Source of the DNA: Neoarius graeffei
Lineage: Eukaryota; Chordata; Actinopteri; Siluriformes; Ariidae
Length of the DNA stretch: 64,000 nt
Direction of reading: 5' to 3'
Assembly (NCBI RefSeq): GCF_027579695.1
Contig: NC_083571.1
Location: forward strand, 73,699,279 to 73,763,278
Under the pieces are notes generated by a model. It saw only the letters and a program-made list of their open reading frames with translations. It searched no databases and was not told the origin of the DNA. Position 1 is the stretch's first letter. Each line of letters begins with the position of its first letter. Shown here piece by piece: positions 36,501 through 43,081 of this stretch. Position numbers and translations under genes: made by a program.

Positions 36501-37617
36501 TGGGAGGTCACCGGTTTTAGCAACAACCGCGGGGAGGTTACTGCTCAAGTGATGTGTCCCTTTCCGTCCCGCGTTTTAGCAACAACCCTTGGCTCACACT
36601 CCTGGAGAACTGGTGCAACTGAACTTACTTTTTACTTGTACTTTTCCTTTGTTGGTGCTGCACCCTCTTTCAATACGGGCTTATAGCCAACGCTCCTCAA
36701 CAGATCAGAGGTCTCGTATGAGTCTTCAGTAAAATGTGCAGAGCAGAGGAGAGACCACTTCGTGGGTGCCTGATGTGCCCGTGAACAACTCACAAAACGC
36801 GTCCAAATCTTTGCAGTCTGAACATTCTTGGGCCATGAATGCAACGTAAATCCACCTTCTGTCGTGTTGCTGCACCTACCAGCAACACATCTACGTGGCA
36901 TGGCGATAAATTAGCTCAAAATGGAAGCTCGAAGTTGCAGTCAGCTCTGTGTTTTAATATAGCAAAAATGGGGATGAGACCGATAGACTTCCTGCTGTGA
37001 CGTCACAGATGCCAAGGTCATTCACTCAGCCCGCTACCTATTTGAATCACTTTAATCGTAAAAATTACTATATTAGATTTATTGTTAACGCTTAAAACCA
37101 TTCCTGTGCCATTCTTGAGGTCTCAAGGCATTTATAAACAAAAAGTGGTTCTTTTGGTTCATGGTTCTGTCTATATGCTTTAAGTAAATGAGTGATGCAT
37201 TTATTTTTGTCATTTTGATTTGTCAATGAGTTAATTGCTTGTTGAAATTTTTACTTTTTGATTTATTTTTAACCAACACACTGAAAGTGTTTTATTTTGA
37301 CTTGCCTTTTTTCATGAATTTAAACCTTTATTTAACATTTCATTTATTGGTGTTAATCACAGCACATCTGAGGACTGAAACGATGACTTGTGTATGATTT
37401 TTTTTTTTTTTTTTTAAAAACACCCTCTTTGGGAGAAACCAAAATGCTGACCTTTTTTTTTTTTTTTAAACCAGGCGTCCCGCAGGACAACTACAAGGCC
37501 CTTTGGTTCGAGCAGCATGAAGACCCGATGACTGGAGAATCCACGCATATCTACAAGGGCGGGTACTGGGAGGCTAAAGAGCATGGTGACTGGCACGGTT
37601 GCCCCGATATTTTCTGA
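12276..37617 (+). CDS. osbp: Oxysterol-binding protein (15 coding exons, 760 residues)
   Basis: OSBP exchanges cholesterol for PI4P between ER and trans-Golgi membranes. Exons: 12276-12409, 22916-23124, 24291-24453, 24530-24641, 24781-24979, 25088-25190, 25326-25389, 26404-26571, 28451-28696, 28824-28944, 29297-29400, 31418-31513, 31621-31808, 31890-32122, 37475-37617. All introns are GT-AG and the phases join without break to 2283 nt. Domains: PH (about residues 16-110), a coiled-coil region (about 205-265), FFAT motif EFFDACE (288-294, VAP binding), and the lipid-binding domain with the signature EQVSHHPP (465-472). The N-terminus before the PH domain is short ([13 protein letters not shown]), without the long Ala/Gly-rich stretch of human OSBP. 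The PH half resembles OSBP1 most, while parts near the C-terminus ([31 protein letters not shown]) recall OSBP2, so an osbp2 identity cannot be excluded. Confidence 0.93.
12674..14157 (+). mobile_element. Tc1-like transposon in osbp intron 1
   Basis: Flanked by TA on both sides. Ends GTGCATCTCAAAAAAT on the left and the same, inverted, on the right; similarity of the two ends continues for about 100 bp. Same direction as osbp. About 1.48 kb, the normal size for a slightly shortened Tc1. Confidence 0.93.
12947..13886 (+). pseudogene. Tc1-type transposase, dead
   Basis: Starts [14 protein letters not shown]; the helix-turn-helix region is shortened by an in-frame deletion of roughly 20 residues before [13 protein letters not shown]. 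The catalytic core is recognisable ([25 protein letters not shown]: a DDE triad). There are in-frame stops at 13346-13348 and about 13388 and a frameshift after GIVE near 13720. The end in the other frame reads to GAPTKY at about 13884. Confidence 0.9.
14171..15590. mobile_element. Possible solo LTR or related element, intron 1
   Basis: The 1420-bp block starts TGTATTACGGGTCCC and ends GGGTGCGCCACA (TG...CA) and is flanked on each side by TATGTATGTA, so it inserted into a short TATG run. Inside, a 73-bp stretch at 14218-14290 returns as a direct repeat at 15340-15412. No coding. Family unknown; if an LTR, the internal part has been lost and it is a fossil. Confidence 0.45.
15601..16465. other. 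Intron 1 spacer
   Basis: Nothing recognised apart from a small inverted pair (CTGATGGAGAA at about 15880 and TTCTCCATCAG at about 15903). Confidence 0.5.
16470..18880 (-). mobile_element. LINE remnant (reverse transcriptase and C-terminal domain), minus strand
   Basis: Read on the minus strand, fragments from several frames show an RT section ([20 protein letters not shown] at 18800-18855; [20 protein letters not shown] at about 18040), a Cys-His motif ([17 protein letters not shown] at 17150-17200) and the C-terminal block [20 protein letters not shown] with [12 protein letters not shown] (16650-16900). The layout is that of a known fish and coral LINE group that I cannot name with certainty. 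It carries several frameshifts and stops and is split by a hAT MITE at 18139-18670. Confidence 0.75.
18139..18670. mobile_element. hAT-type MITE inside the LINE
   Basis: Inverted ends CAGAGATGCCAACC and GGTTGGCATCTCTG (14 bp, perfect). The flanking LINE sequence GATCAT/GATCGT is duplicated, in line with an eroded hAT target duplication. 532 bp, no coding. Confidence 0.85.
18881..19157. other. Intron 1 spacer
   Basis: AT-rich, nothing recognised. Confidence 0.4.
19167..19785. mobile_element. Non-autonomous DNA transposon (hAT-like MITE)
   Basis: GGGGTGAAAGTAA on the left is inverted on the right (TTACTTTCACCCC). GGATATACC lies on both sides as an 8-9 bp target duplication. 619 bp, no reading frame of note. 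Confidence 0.85.
20467..20733 (+). pseudogene. THAP-domain start of a Kolobok transposase
   Basis: [20 protein letters not shown], then LFP, matches the first part of a C2CH THAP zinc finger (CxxxxC, N, SF..FP). After that the frame runs into imperfect repeats of GAGGAGAAGAGGCGGAG and the rest of the THAP domain is lost. THAP fingers bind the transposon ends in Kolobok and P elements. Confidence 0.6.
21061..21330 (-). pseudogene. Acidic protein front resembling P2X7-tail-like transposon proteins
   Basis: Contains [20 protein letters not shown] followed by YMYEPMA. Fish repeats encode many proteins with this V-x-PYxFEP motif ahead of a Cys-rich domain shared with the intracellular tail of the P2X7 receptor. 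The Cys-rich part is absent here. It points toward the THAP fragment, on the opposite strand. Confidence 0.45.
21580..22622. mobile_element. Kolobok-like DNA transposon 2 (TTAA target), adjacent to the first
   Basis: Inverted ends AGGACAACTGAAAGCAATTT and AGGGGAACTGAAGTCATTTT; TTAA at 21576-21579 is shared with element 1 and TTAA recurs at 22623-22626. No coding similarity recognised; a 67-residue minus-strand frame (22126-22329) is of unknown meaning. Confidence 0.7.
22916..23124 (+). CDS. osbp: osbp exon 2: rest of the PH domain
   Basis: Acceptor CCCTTCCAG, donor GTGAGT. Encodes [20 protein letters not shown] through [20 protein letters not shown], the PI4P/Arf1-binding fold of the OSBP PH domain. 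Intron 1 before it is 10.5 kb and full of repeats. Confidence 0.95.
23125..24290. other. osbp intron 2
   Basis: AT-rich sequence without recognisable gene or terminal repeats; 23220-24240 may be an old repeat but no ends were found. Confidence 0.5.
24291..24453 (+). CDS. osbp: osbp exon 3
   Basis: Acceptor TTTACTCAG, donor GTCAGC. Encodes [12 protein letters not shown] and then [20 protein letters not shown], the conserved stretch after the PH domain. Confidence 0.95.
24530..24641 (+). CDS. osbp: osbp exon 4
   Basis: Acceptor TTCTCTCAG, donor GTAAGT. Encodes [20 protein letters not shown] and [15 protein letters not shown]. Confidence 0.94.
24781..24979 (+). CDS. osbp: osbp exon 5: coiled-coil region
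   Basis: Preceded by a TG repeat and the acceptor TTGTATTCAG. Encodes [20 protein letters not shown] and the charged helix [20 protein letters not shown], the dimerising region in OSBP. Confidence 0.95.
25088..25190 (+). CDS. osbp: osbp exon 6: FFAT motif
   Basis: Encodes an acidic tract and EFFDACE, a match to the FFAT core that binds the ER protein VAP. Donor GTCTGT is weak but keeps the frame. Confidence 0.93.
25326..25389 (+). CDS. osbp: osbp exon 7
   Basis: Short Ser-rich exon ([20 protein letters not shown]). Acceptor CCTCTCAG, donor GTGAGA. In OSBP the matching region is a phosphorylated serine cluster. Confidence 0.9.
25424..26310 (+). repeat. ATCCCC(T/C)GCTGG-class repeat, with about 180-bp internal tandem units
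   Basis: Starts ATCCCCCGCTGGCC and AAGGGGGATTATG; a second start lies at 26065. Units beginning TTCTGAAATCAACTCCTCTC recur at about 25500, 25677, 25855, 26035 and 26140. It ends GGGGGATATTGTGCTCTCAG. The same family, split in two, occurs at 41328 and 48283. No coding. Confidence 0.8.
26404..26571 (+). CDS. osbp: osbp exon 8: start of the lipid-binding domain
   Basis: Encodes [20 protein letters not shown] and [10 protein letters not shown], the beginning of the OSBP-related domain. Acceptor GCTTTCAG, donor GTAAAG. Confidence 0.95.
27177..28415 (+). mobile_element. hAT transposon, internally deleted, intron 8
   Basis: Ends CAGGGTTTCCGTGGAGTC and CAGGGTTTCTGCAGG in inverse orientation; ATAGAT is present on both sides. 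It keeps the BED-finger part of a transposase and the repeated TTAAG/GTCTTAAA subterminal motifs. Confidence 0.85.
27536..27958 (+). pseudogene. BED zinc finger front of a hAT transposase
   Basis: [20 protein letters not shown], with the finger [20 protein letters not shown] then HAKAEKH (C2H2 of BED type). The frame ends after [10 protein letters not shown]; the next expected piece (GELF.AMFPDS) follows in another frame from 27975, so there is a frameshift, and the catalytic part is missing. Confidence 0.8.
28451..28696 (+). CDS. osbp: osbp exon 9
   Basis: Encodes [20 protein letters not shown] and [16 protein letters not shown] up to SLCEQ. Acceptor TTTCTGCAG, donor GTACCG. Confidence 0.95.
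28824..28944 (+). CDS. osbp: osbp exon 10: signature exon
   Basis: Begins with [12 protein letters not shown], completing the family signature whose histidines bind the PI4P phosphate. Acceptor GTATAG, donor GTACAA. Confidence 0.95.
29297..29400 (+). CDS. osbp: osbp exon 11
   Basis: Encodes [20 protein letters not shown] and [12 protein letters not shown] of the barrel. Acceptor TTTCCAG, donor GTGAGA. Confidence 0.95.
29640..30880 (+). mobile_element. Degraded LINE ORF1 region (L1/Tx1-like), intron 11
   Basis: Broken frames give a coiled-coil part ([16 protein letters not shown]), then the RRM-like and C-terminal parts typical of L1 ORF1 ([52 protein letters not shown]). Several frameshifts and stops. 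No RT is seen downstream, so only the first part of the LINE is present. Confidence 0.5.
31418..31513 (+). CDS. osbp: osbp exon 12
   Basis: Encodes [20 protein letters not shown] and [12 protein letters not shown]. Acceptor CTGTCAG, donor GTGAGA. Phase 0 at both ends. Confidence 0.95.
31621..31808 (+). CDS. osbp: osbp exon 13
   Basis: Encodes [20 protein letters not shown] and a Gly/Ser-rich loop before [18 protein letters not shown]. This segment reads more like OSBP2 than mammalian OSBP1. Confidence 0.94.
31890..32122 (+). CDS. osbp: osbp exon 14
   Basis: Encodes [20 protein letters not shown] and the charged helix [20 protein letters not shown]. It ends after GAG G with donor GTGAGA, in phase 1, so any cassette exon that follows must be a multiple of three. 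Confidence 0.93.
32375..32413 (+). CDS. osbp: Candidate alternative osbp mini-exon A (39 nt)
   Basis: After CTCCCTCAAG, 39 in-phase bases encode [13 protein letters not shown] and end at GCAAGTA, a GC-type donor. Inserting it between exons 14 and 15 keeps the frame. A CA repeat follows 76 bp later. Use is inferred from phase, length and splice-like ends only. Confidence 0.55.
32459..32539 (+). repeat. TC/CA microsatellite behind mini-exon A
   Basis: A TC run followed by about 25 CA units. Similar CA runs follow mini-exon B (33452-33499) and C (33627-33643). Confidence 0.95.
33358..33396 (+). CDS. osbp: Candidate alternative osbp mini-exon B (39 nt)
   Basis: After TTTCCTCTCCCAG, again exactly 39 in-phase bases ([13 protein letters not shown]) and a GCAAGTA donor. 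A CA repeat starts 56 bp later. It appears to be a tandem copy of mini-exon A. Confidence 0.55.
33568..33606 (+). CDS. osbp: Candidate alternative osbp mini-exon C (39 nt)
   Basis: After CTGTCTGCAG, a third 39-nt in-phase block ([13 protein letters not shown]), a GCAAGTA donor and a CA repeat about 20 bp later. Confidence 0.5.
33729..33776 (+). CDS. osbp: Possible diverged osbp mini-exon D (48 nt)
   Basis: After GACTTTCACAG, a 48-nt in-phase block encodes [17 protein letters not shown], resembling the SVTDSPLK of mini-exon A. Its donor GCTCGT is poor, so it may be a dead copy. Confidence 0.3.
33937..33990 (+). CDS. osbp: Possible osbp mini-exon E (54 nt)
   Basis: After TTTTGTTGCAG, 54 in-phase bases encode [18 protein letters not shown] before GTACAG. 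It is weaker than A-C and could be chance. Confidence 0.25.
33991..34347. other. osbp intron 14 spacer
   Basis: Nothing recognised beyond T-rich stretches. Confidence 0.4.
34348..34765. mobile_element. Harbinger-like MITE
   Basis: Inverted ends AGCCCGGCGCGCACGGGTGA and AGCCCGCTGCACAGGGGTGA; TAA on each side (34345-34347, 34766-34768) fits the TWA target duplication of PIF/Harbinger. 418 bp, no coding. Confidence 0.7.
35091..35463 (+). mobile_element. tRNA-derived SINE, full length
   Basis: GGCGGCACGGTGGTGTAGTG head with a GGGTTCAAGCCCC B box; tail AGATAATGAGATGA. Flanked by the 13-bp duplication GATTGTGGGTTGA (35078-35090, 35464-35476). Confidence 0.95.
35536..35665 (-). mobile_element. Same SINE, 5'-truncated, minus strand
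   Basis: Only the 3' 130 bp is present. Target duplication TGCATTTTCACT at 35524-35535 and 35666-35677 shows a true insertion, truncated during reverse transcription. Confidence 0.93.
35768..36154. mobile_element. piggyBac-like MITE
   Basis: TTAA on both sides, inverted ends CCCATTGACGCC / GGCGTCAATGGG. Contains three tandem units of about 37 bp near 35773-35875, each with a small hairpin such as TGTTGCATAACGCAACA. 387 bp. Confidence 0.85.
36632..36901 (-). pseudogene. THAP domain exon of transposon 3
   Basis: [20 protein letters not shown] starts a complete THAP finger: C-x4-C, W (WPKN), W (IWTRFVS), C-x2-H (CSAHF), F and a P in [12 protein letters not shown]. It is followed by Lys/Glu-rich residues. 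It would be the DNA-binding front of the transposase; the catalytic part is not found. Confidence 0.75.
37475..37617 (+). CDS. osbp: osbp last coding exon
   Basis: Acceptor TTTTAAACCAG. Encodes [19 protein letters not shown] through the conserved end [17 protein letters not shown] and TGA at 37615-37617. Completes the frame with exon 14. Confidence 0.96.
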
Positions 37618-38194
37618 ATTAGCACTGTGTGCACCCCTGTCTACAGAGTGGACTATTCCAACAACAATAAAGGAAAAAAATGCATTAAATCAGCCTGCTT
37701 GCTTTCTTCTTGCTGGAAAACTGGATGCTTATCTGGACTTCCACATCTGTCTTTTCTCAGAAAGATTGCCACCTTCACTCTACCCCTCCACCTTAAACAG
37801 GAAATACCAAAGGGGCATACGGTACTTGTGACTCCGCCCACTGCTGTATGATTTCCTGTTCTCCTCTCCTCTCTGTCAGTGTTAACTCTCTTAAGGGAAT
37901 GGACGTGTCTTCCACGGGGCGTGGCCTATAGGAGTACGGCTTATCCAGGCCGATCCCACACAGATTACTCTTATCTACATGAAACGACTTGAGGATCATG
38001 AAGGACATGGTTTTGGGGTTTAATGGGTCGATGTTTGTTTGTTTTTTCACGCAATCATTTATTTAAAATAAAAAATAAAATAAAATCGCTCATTACAGTT
38101 CCCGAGCGCCATGGAAAAACAACTTGCACTAAACCGTGTAGCAGAGTTACACAATGACTAGTGCCTGTGTGGTGTCACTTACACACTCCCTTCA

Positions 38195-38237
<43 letters not shown>

Positions 38238-38885
38238 AGAGGTCGTATAAGGTTGAGAGGGACCTCTTTAAATAATGAACTCGTCGTTTCCATGTGTATG
38301 TGTGGAAATTTTATCGTATGTTGTGTTGATTGGGGAAATATAAATCATGTTTTATTTTCAAGTGTACTTACATTTAAGCAAAGTCACACAGAGTAAACTG
38401 ACAATTATATGTGTATGTGAGCTAATGAAGTAATGTTAGTGCTGATATGAATTAACACTGGGAGGTTAAGCAGCTCGGGGAGCGTGTTTTGAGGAACAGT
38501 ATGATTTTTCTCAGTGATTTTCTTGCAGTCTGTTGAAGGGAAACAGTCAATGCTTTAATGTTTTTTTTCTGTTTTAGTCTAAAATATTTGCCCTTTTTGT
38601 TCAGACACGGCCACTCATACTAATTTTTTTTTTTTTCTCTTCAAAGTTACTTTAAGTCACAGTAGAATTGTTTGTTGAAAGGTTTTTATTTTTTGGTGTA
38701 ATCTTTTTCAATTATTTCCCTTGTATTTCTAGCTGTAAATTGTTTGGATATTTTTTCCCCTTTTTCTTTTTTTATTATTTTAATTTGGTTCTCTCTCTTG
38801 ATCTCTGCTGTGACAGTATAGACCGAGTGTAGAAATGCTGCAGGATATAACACGAATAAAAATAAAGTCGATTTCTCCTCACTTA
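37618..38885 (+). terminator. osbp: osbp 3' UTR and polyadenylation signals
   Basis: Non-repetitive sequence after the stop. AATAAA occurs near 37668, in an A-rich run at 38060-38085, and as two overlapping signals near 38855-38868 followed by T-rich sequence. The last is the likeliest end of the transcript. A TG repeat lies at 38197-38236. Confidence 0.5.
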
Positions 38886-39100
38886 TCCTTTTATTCTTAT
38901 TTAATGGTTGTCTTAGCACTTTGTGAATCTTTTCAGCAGTTTATGGTTCAATAGATAGTTTTCACTGACGTCACGGCATTCCGGGGAACGCCCTCCAGCC
39001 GCCATATTGTGGGGCAAACAAAGGACCATCGCCATTACCGGCTACGTTATCTCGGACGAATTTATGAAGTTATATAGTCAGTTTTCTAAAATAAAGATCA

Positions 39101-39421
39101 ATGTCGGCAAAATCAAGCAAACGGAAGTATATGGATGCATTGGACGACATCTCACGACAACGGTATGCAGCCAAACTGGCCTTGATTGGGGGAATTGACC
39201 CCTACGAAGTGGACAAAGATGCATTTTCAAGTGACTATGCAGGGCTGCCATCCATATCGTACCCTGATATTGTGAACTATTTCGTGAATAGTAAAAGTGC
39301 CTACACACTTGACGACCTCAAAGCATACAAGTTGCTGGAGTCATACAATTTTGTCTGTGGCTGGGTCTGTGAAGTCCACCATATAAAAACAAGTGACCAT
39401 CGTGTCCTAATTACAGCCAAG
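39101..39421 (+). pseudogene. First exon of a SWIM/YqaJ-type transposon protein
   Basis: MSAKSSKRKYMDALDDISRQ, then LPSISYPDIVNYFVNSKSAY and LKAYKLLESYNFVCGWVCEV, ending AAG before GTATGT, a good donor in phase 0. Known relatives continue into a SWIM zinc finger and YqaJ nuclease; neither is seen here. The related fragment at 2498-2845 shows a second copy of the family in this window. Confidence 0.65.
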
Positions 39422-39532
39422 GTATGTAAACATTGGAATTTTAGAGCTCTCAACACTACACATAAATGTGTGTGTATAATATCGAGTTGATTTAAGACTA
39501 TTATGAATACTGTGCAATATTACTTTGCATCG

Positions 39533-39570
39533 GAAAGCTGCGCACATTTGCGCAAATGTGCGCAGCTTTC
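39533..39570. repeat. 38-bp perfect palindrome
   Basis: GAAAGCTGCGCACATTT, GCGC, then the exact inverse. It lies between the two gene fronts of the transposon, close to where its middle has been lost. Confidence 0.95.
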
Positions 39571-39993
39571 TGATTCGCTGTTTTTTTTTCCTCATCCTTA
39601 TACTTCCTATGTTTCATGGACTGTAATGGATTTGCTTATTTAGTAATTTTAATACAGAATTTACTTTGAAATTATAATCAGACACTCCAACGCCCCCCCC
39701 AAAAAAAATCAGATCTGTGCGATTCAGCCGTGAAAAAGGCGGCATCCGCCAAAAGGCGTGCTGTTTGCATCCCTGCATACAGAATAGACCTAAAATGTTT
39801 TTCAAAAATGACCCTTGTGTGAGTGAAGTGACAAGTGTCAAATAGAAACGTGACAAATGAGCGATATTAAGTGTAAATTACAATGTAAACATACACTCAG
39901 CGGTTCCAGTTAGGCATTCTCAAGAGATTGTTTACACGATGTTTTGGTTTCCAAAAACAAACTTAAACACGATTGTTTATTTAAACAACTTAC

Positions 39994-40207
39994 CACTTAT
40001 AAAATGATCGGAGCAGACTTTGCTGTGTTTGGAAGGCTGATGATCCTTGCGGTTGATTCTCGCAAGCCATAGATTTCTCCTCTGTATGCTGAGTTTCTTT
40101 GTTTGCTCGCCTTCGTGCTCCCGTACAGTGGGAATTCCATAAAAGCTCTGCTTGACTTCATCATCTGACCTATTACGACAGATGTGAATACGACAGTTGT
40201 GCACCAT
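39994..40207 (-). pseudogene. First exon with THAP domain (transposase front)
   Basis: MVHNCRIHICRNRSDDEVKQ, SFYGIPTV, NLWLARINRK and VCSDHFISG give the C2CH zinc finger order of a THAP domain, followed by GTAAGT donor. The catalytic exons have been lost with the middle of the element. Confidence 0.7.
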
Positions 40208-40361
40208 TGCTAGCTTTAAATAGCCTGCTTGGGTTCTTTTGAAGACTTTGTACTCACGCGTTACAATGTGTGCTCAGTGACCCGTACGGTAAGCTTGACC
40301 CACAAGATGGCCGCCACTAGGGAATCCCCGACTCTGTGACGTCATGTGAAAACTATCTATA

Positions 40362-41327
40362 GGAAGACTTGGGTCCTGTGAAGAAGAGTATCTGAAAATT
40401 AAGCTGCATAAAACAAAAAAGGCAAAACAACCCAGGACTATTGTTGTTCTTTGACCCATATACTCCATCTAACGCTGAAGGGGGATGAGAGCCCTTGTAT
40501 ATTTAAAAAAAAATGAATCTGGGAGGGGGTGAGATTTGAGCCGTAACATAAATTCAAAAAATTTGAGTGTTTAAATCTCAGAAAAATAGGGGCTTTTTTT
40601 TTTTGGTAAAGGAGCCAGTTTGCTTCACTTCGTAGGGTTTGATCACCACAGCTGAGAGCTACAGGAAATGCAGTGTACACTTCCATCTCAGTGACCAGCG
40701 GTGCGAAGATGAACAAAATCTGAGAATGTCAAAAAAATTTCACCCAGTAAGTGTTTGTGCATTCATTTATTTATTTATTTATTTGTGGGGGAGATTCAAC
40801 TTTCTCTGATCTTCCCAAAATCCACACTGGGGTTTACAGAGGTTTAGACTGTGACGGAGCAGGTTTTATTTCCTATCACACTCTGAAGCTGAGATCTGAG
40901 GGTCTGTTTTCTGATATTTCCATAGATATTTCACAGACTTCCACATTCCAGGATGAGTTTCATTTCTCACTCAAACACTTTATTGTAGGAAGCTGTGTGC
41001 GTGTGTGAAACGAAACTCCTCTTGTTTTCTTTTGAGTAAAGGGTGTGGAAACTTTTGCACATAATTATGTACCTAATCATCAGGTTTTGAATTCCTGTTG
41101 AACTGCTAATGTTCACTAATTCAATAATAATGAGTTCACTTGTACAGATCGATTGATTGATTTAATATCACACAGTAAATATTCAGTTAAAACTAAATTT
41201 AGTTTTAGTAAATGGAACTCTGTTCCATTTACTCAGGAATATCACCTGGAATAATGACTTCAGATTTCCAAAACAATTTACTGAATTAATTATTAATTTA
41301 ATAGAATGTGTAATTTAGTGTTTTTAT
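40362..41327. other. Intergenic, nothing recognised
   Basis: AT-rich; an ATTT run at 40764-40783. No gene or element ends found. Confidence 0.45.
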
Positions 41328-41364
41328 CCCCTGCTGGCTGAAAGGCCTGAAGGGGGATTATACT
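41328..41364 (+). repeat. Left part of an ATCCCC-class repeat
   Basis: ATCCCCTGCTGGCTGAAAGG to GGGGGATTATA, as at 25424 and 26065, then interrupted by the 41365-48280 insertion. Confidence 0.85.
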
Positions 41365-42228
41365 AACAATTTTTGGTTCCCAGAACGTTCCTGGAACACG
41401 AGCCTTTGGTTCCAGTTTGGTTCCGGCTACGTTCCCTGTAAGTCATTTTTGGTTCTGTTTAGGTTGTCACTTGGTTGGCAGGAAAGTTTAATTTTGGTTC
41501 CCAGAACGTTACTCATGTGGTTCCCATTTGGTTCCCTCACCGTTCTCACACCGTCCCTTTATCCTTGTTCATATCATGTTTGTTCCCTCAATGTTTCCAT
41601 ATCGTTCCCATAACCTTGTTGGTTACATGTTTGGTTCCCTAGATGTGCTCCTGATGTTCCCCCAACCTTGTTTATTATGTGTTGGTTCCCACAAGGTTCC
41701 CCTACAACATTCTAGTAACCTCGCTGGTTACATGTTTGGTTCCCTCAGTGTTCCCCCAATGTTCTTTCCCTCACCATAATGTTGTCATATTTCTGTAGTA
41801 TGTAATTCATTGTAAAAGTTTTGGTTGCATGACAACTATTTACTTCAGAACATATAAGCAGTGATGAATGACCAGGAAAATGTTGCAGGACTAGAAAGTT
41901 TAATAGAAAAAAATATCAAGAATACAACATTGGTAAGGACATCAGCAACACAGTGCAACATTATTATACATTATAAAACATCTGACAACTATAGACAATT
42001 ATGAAAACTATTTCTTAATAAAATACAGTAAAGGCAAAAAATAAGAAAAATTTTAGAAATGCCAAAAACGGGTGTATGTGCATAGAAGTTGGTGTACGTC
42101 TTCAATCTTGAGGACCAGCTGACCTAAAAAGAATAAGAAACAAAACGTTTAACGCCAACTTAGTGACAACGTTTCATTTAATTATTGTGAATATTCAGCG
42201 ATTGATAAAAGAAAGACTTAAGTTTAAT

Positions 42229-43081
42229 TCACCATCTGTGTGGTGCAAACTTCAGTGCATGCCCAATGCACTCCTCAATATCAGCTACCTTCTTGCCAGG
42301 GAAGTTCTGCATGCAGGCCTCTACAAATAGAAGTAAAAAAAAGTTACACATTTAAATCTCAGTCAAACTTGGCATAACACTGATTTGAAAAATATATGAA
42401 CACTTACCCGTTATAATTTTGCAAAGGGTTAAGTTCTGGAAAGGCTTTTTTGCTCTCCTCCCCCTCAGGCTGTACTGCGCCAGAACATTGTTGGTAGCCA
42501 CCTGGCATAGAATGCGACAAATGGCTGCCCCCGGATTCGCCCCTCCCAGGCTTTCAAGGAAACGTTTCTACAAAAAAACAAGAAAAACATAAGTATACAA
42601 TGAAAATGAATTTGGAGAGCTTATGTGGTCTACTTTCATTAGCCAAATCAATACATTACCAATGACAATTTATTTCATATATAATTATGTCCAATTAATT
42701 ACCATTTGGTTCCTTCTTTCTGGTTGAGCCAGACTCCTGTCTAGCTCCTCCAGCTCCTCCACTGTGCTGCATAGGCCCAACAGCACATCTTCCTGCAGAG
42801 GAGGCTGAGACGGGTTCGAGACCACGGCAGCCTCCAACATCTCTAACCTCCTGTCCATACCCTCCATCCTCCTTTCCATAGCCTCCATCCTCCTCTCCAT
42901 AGCCTCCATTCTCCTAGTCATTTGCCCCATGTGCTCTTCCATGGCTAGGTACATTTGTGATAGAATTCATTTTAGTTTTTGAACATAATATACTTGTCAT
43001 ATGTGAAAGTGTGTACATAGTACTTACTTCTTTTTGTGTCATCCATCATCCTCAATAGGAGCCTCTTTTGTTCCTCCAGGA
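42229..43081 (-). CDS. DUF4806-like protein, 3' exons
   Basis: Four minus-strand exons join in frame: 43028-43081 (LEEQKRLLLRMMDDTKR), 42703-42944 (heptad-like repeats MEAMERRMEAMERRMEGMDR and LLGLCSTVEELEELDRSLAQ), 42408-42567 (KRFLESLGGANPGAAICRIL and LRGRRAKKPFQNLTLCKII) and 42229-42320 (FPGKKVADIEECIGHALKFA, then PHRW and stop). The last two match what I know of the DUF4806 domain (a trihelical block found in many fish repeat-borne proteins). All splice sites are canonical and no stop interrupts them. The 5' exons were not resolved; frames at 43285-43783 (Ser- and Gln-rich) may belong. Function unknown. Confidence 0.6.

Larger units (their letters stand above)
34769..37179. mobile_element. 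Kolobok-like DNA transposon 3 with nested SINEs and a piggyBac MITE
   Basis: Ends AGGAGATACGTAGAACC and AGCATATAGACAGAACC (12 of 17 matching) with TTAA at 34765-34768 and 37180-37183. GTGACGTCACAG is found near each end (34944, 36998). Carries a THAP exon on the minus strand. Nested inside are two SINEs and a piggyBac-type MITE. Confidence 0.6.
38950..40361. mobile_element. ISL2EU-like DNA transposon derivative with YqaJ-type and THAP gene fronts
   Basis: Inverted ends AGATAGTTTTCAC and GACGTCAC (left) against AGATAGTTTTCACATGACGT (right), with AT at both outer sides. The plus-strand YqaJ-type front (39101) and the minus-strand THAP front (40207) face each other; both first exons end at good donors but their downstream exons are gone. 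ISL2EU elements are known for a THAP-bearing transposase plus a YqaJ nuclease, which is why I use that name. Confidence 0.65.
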
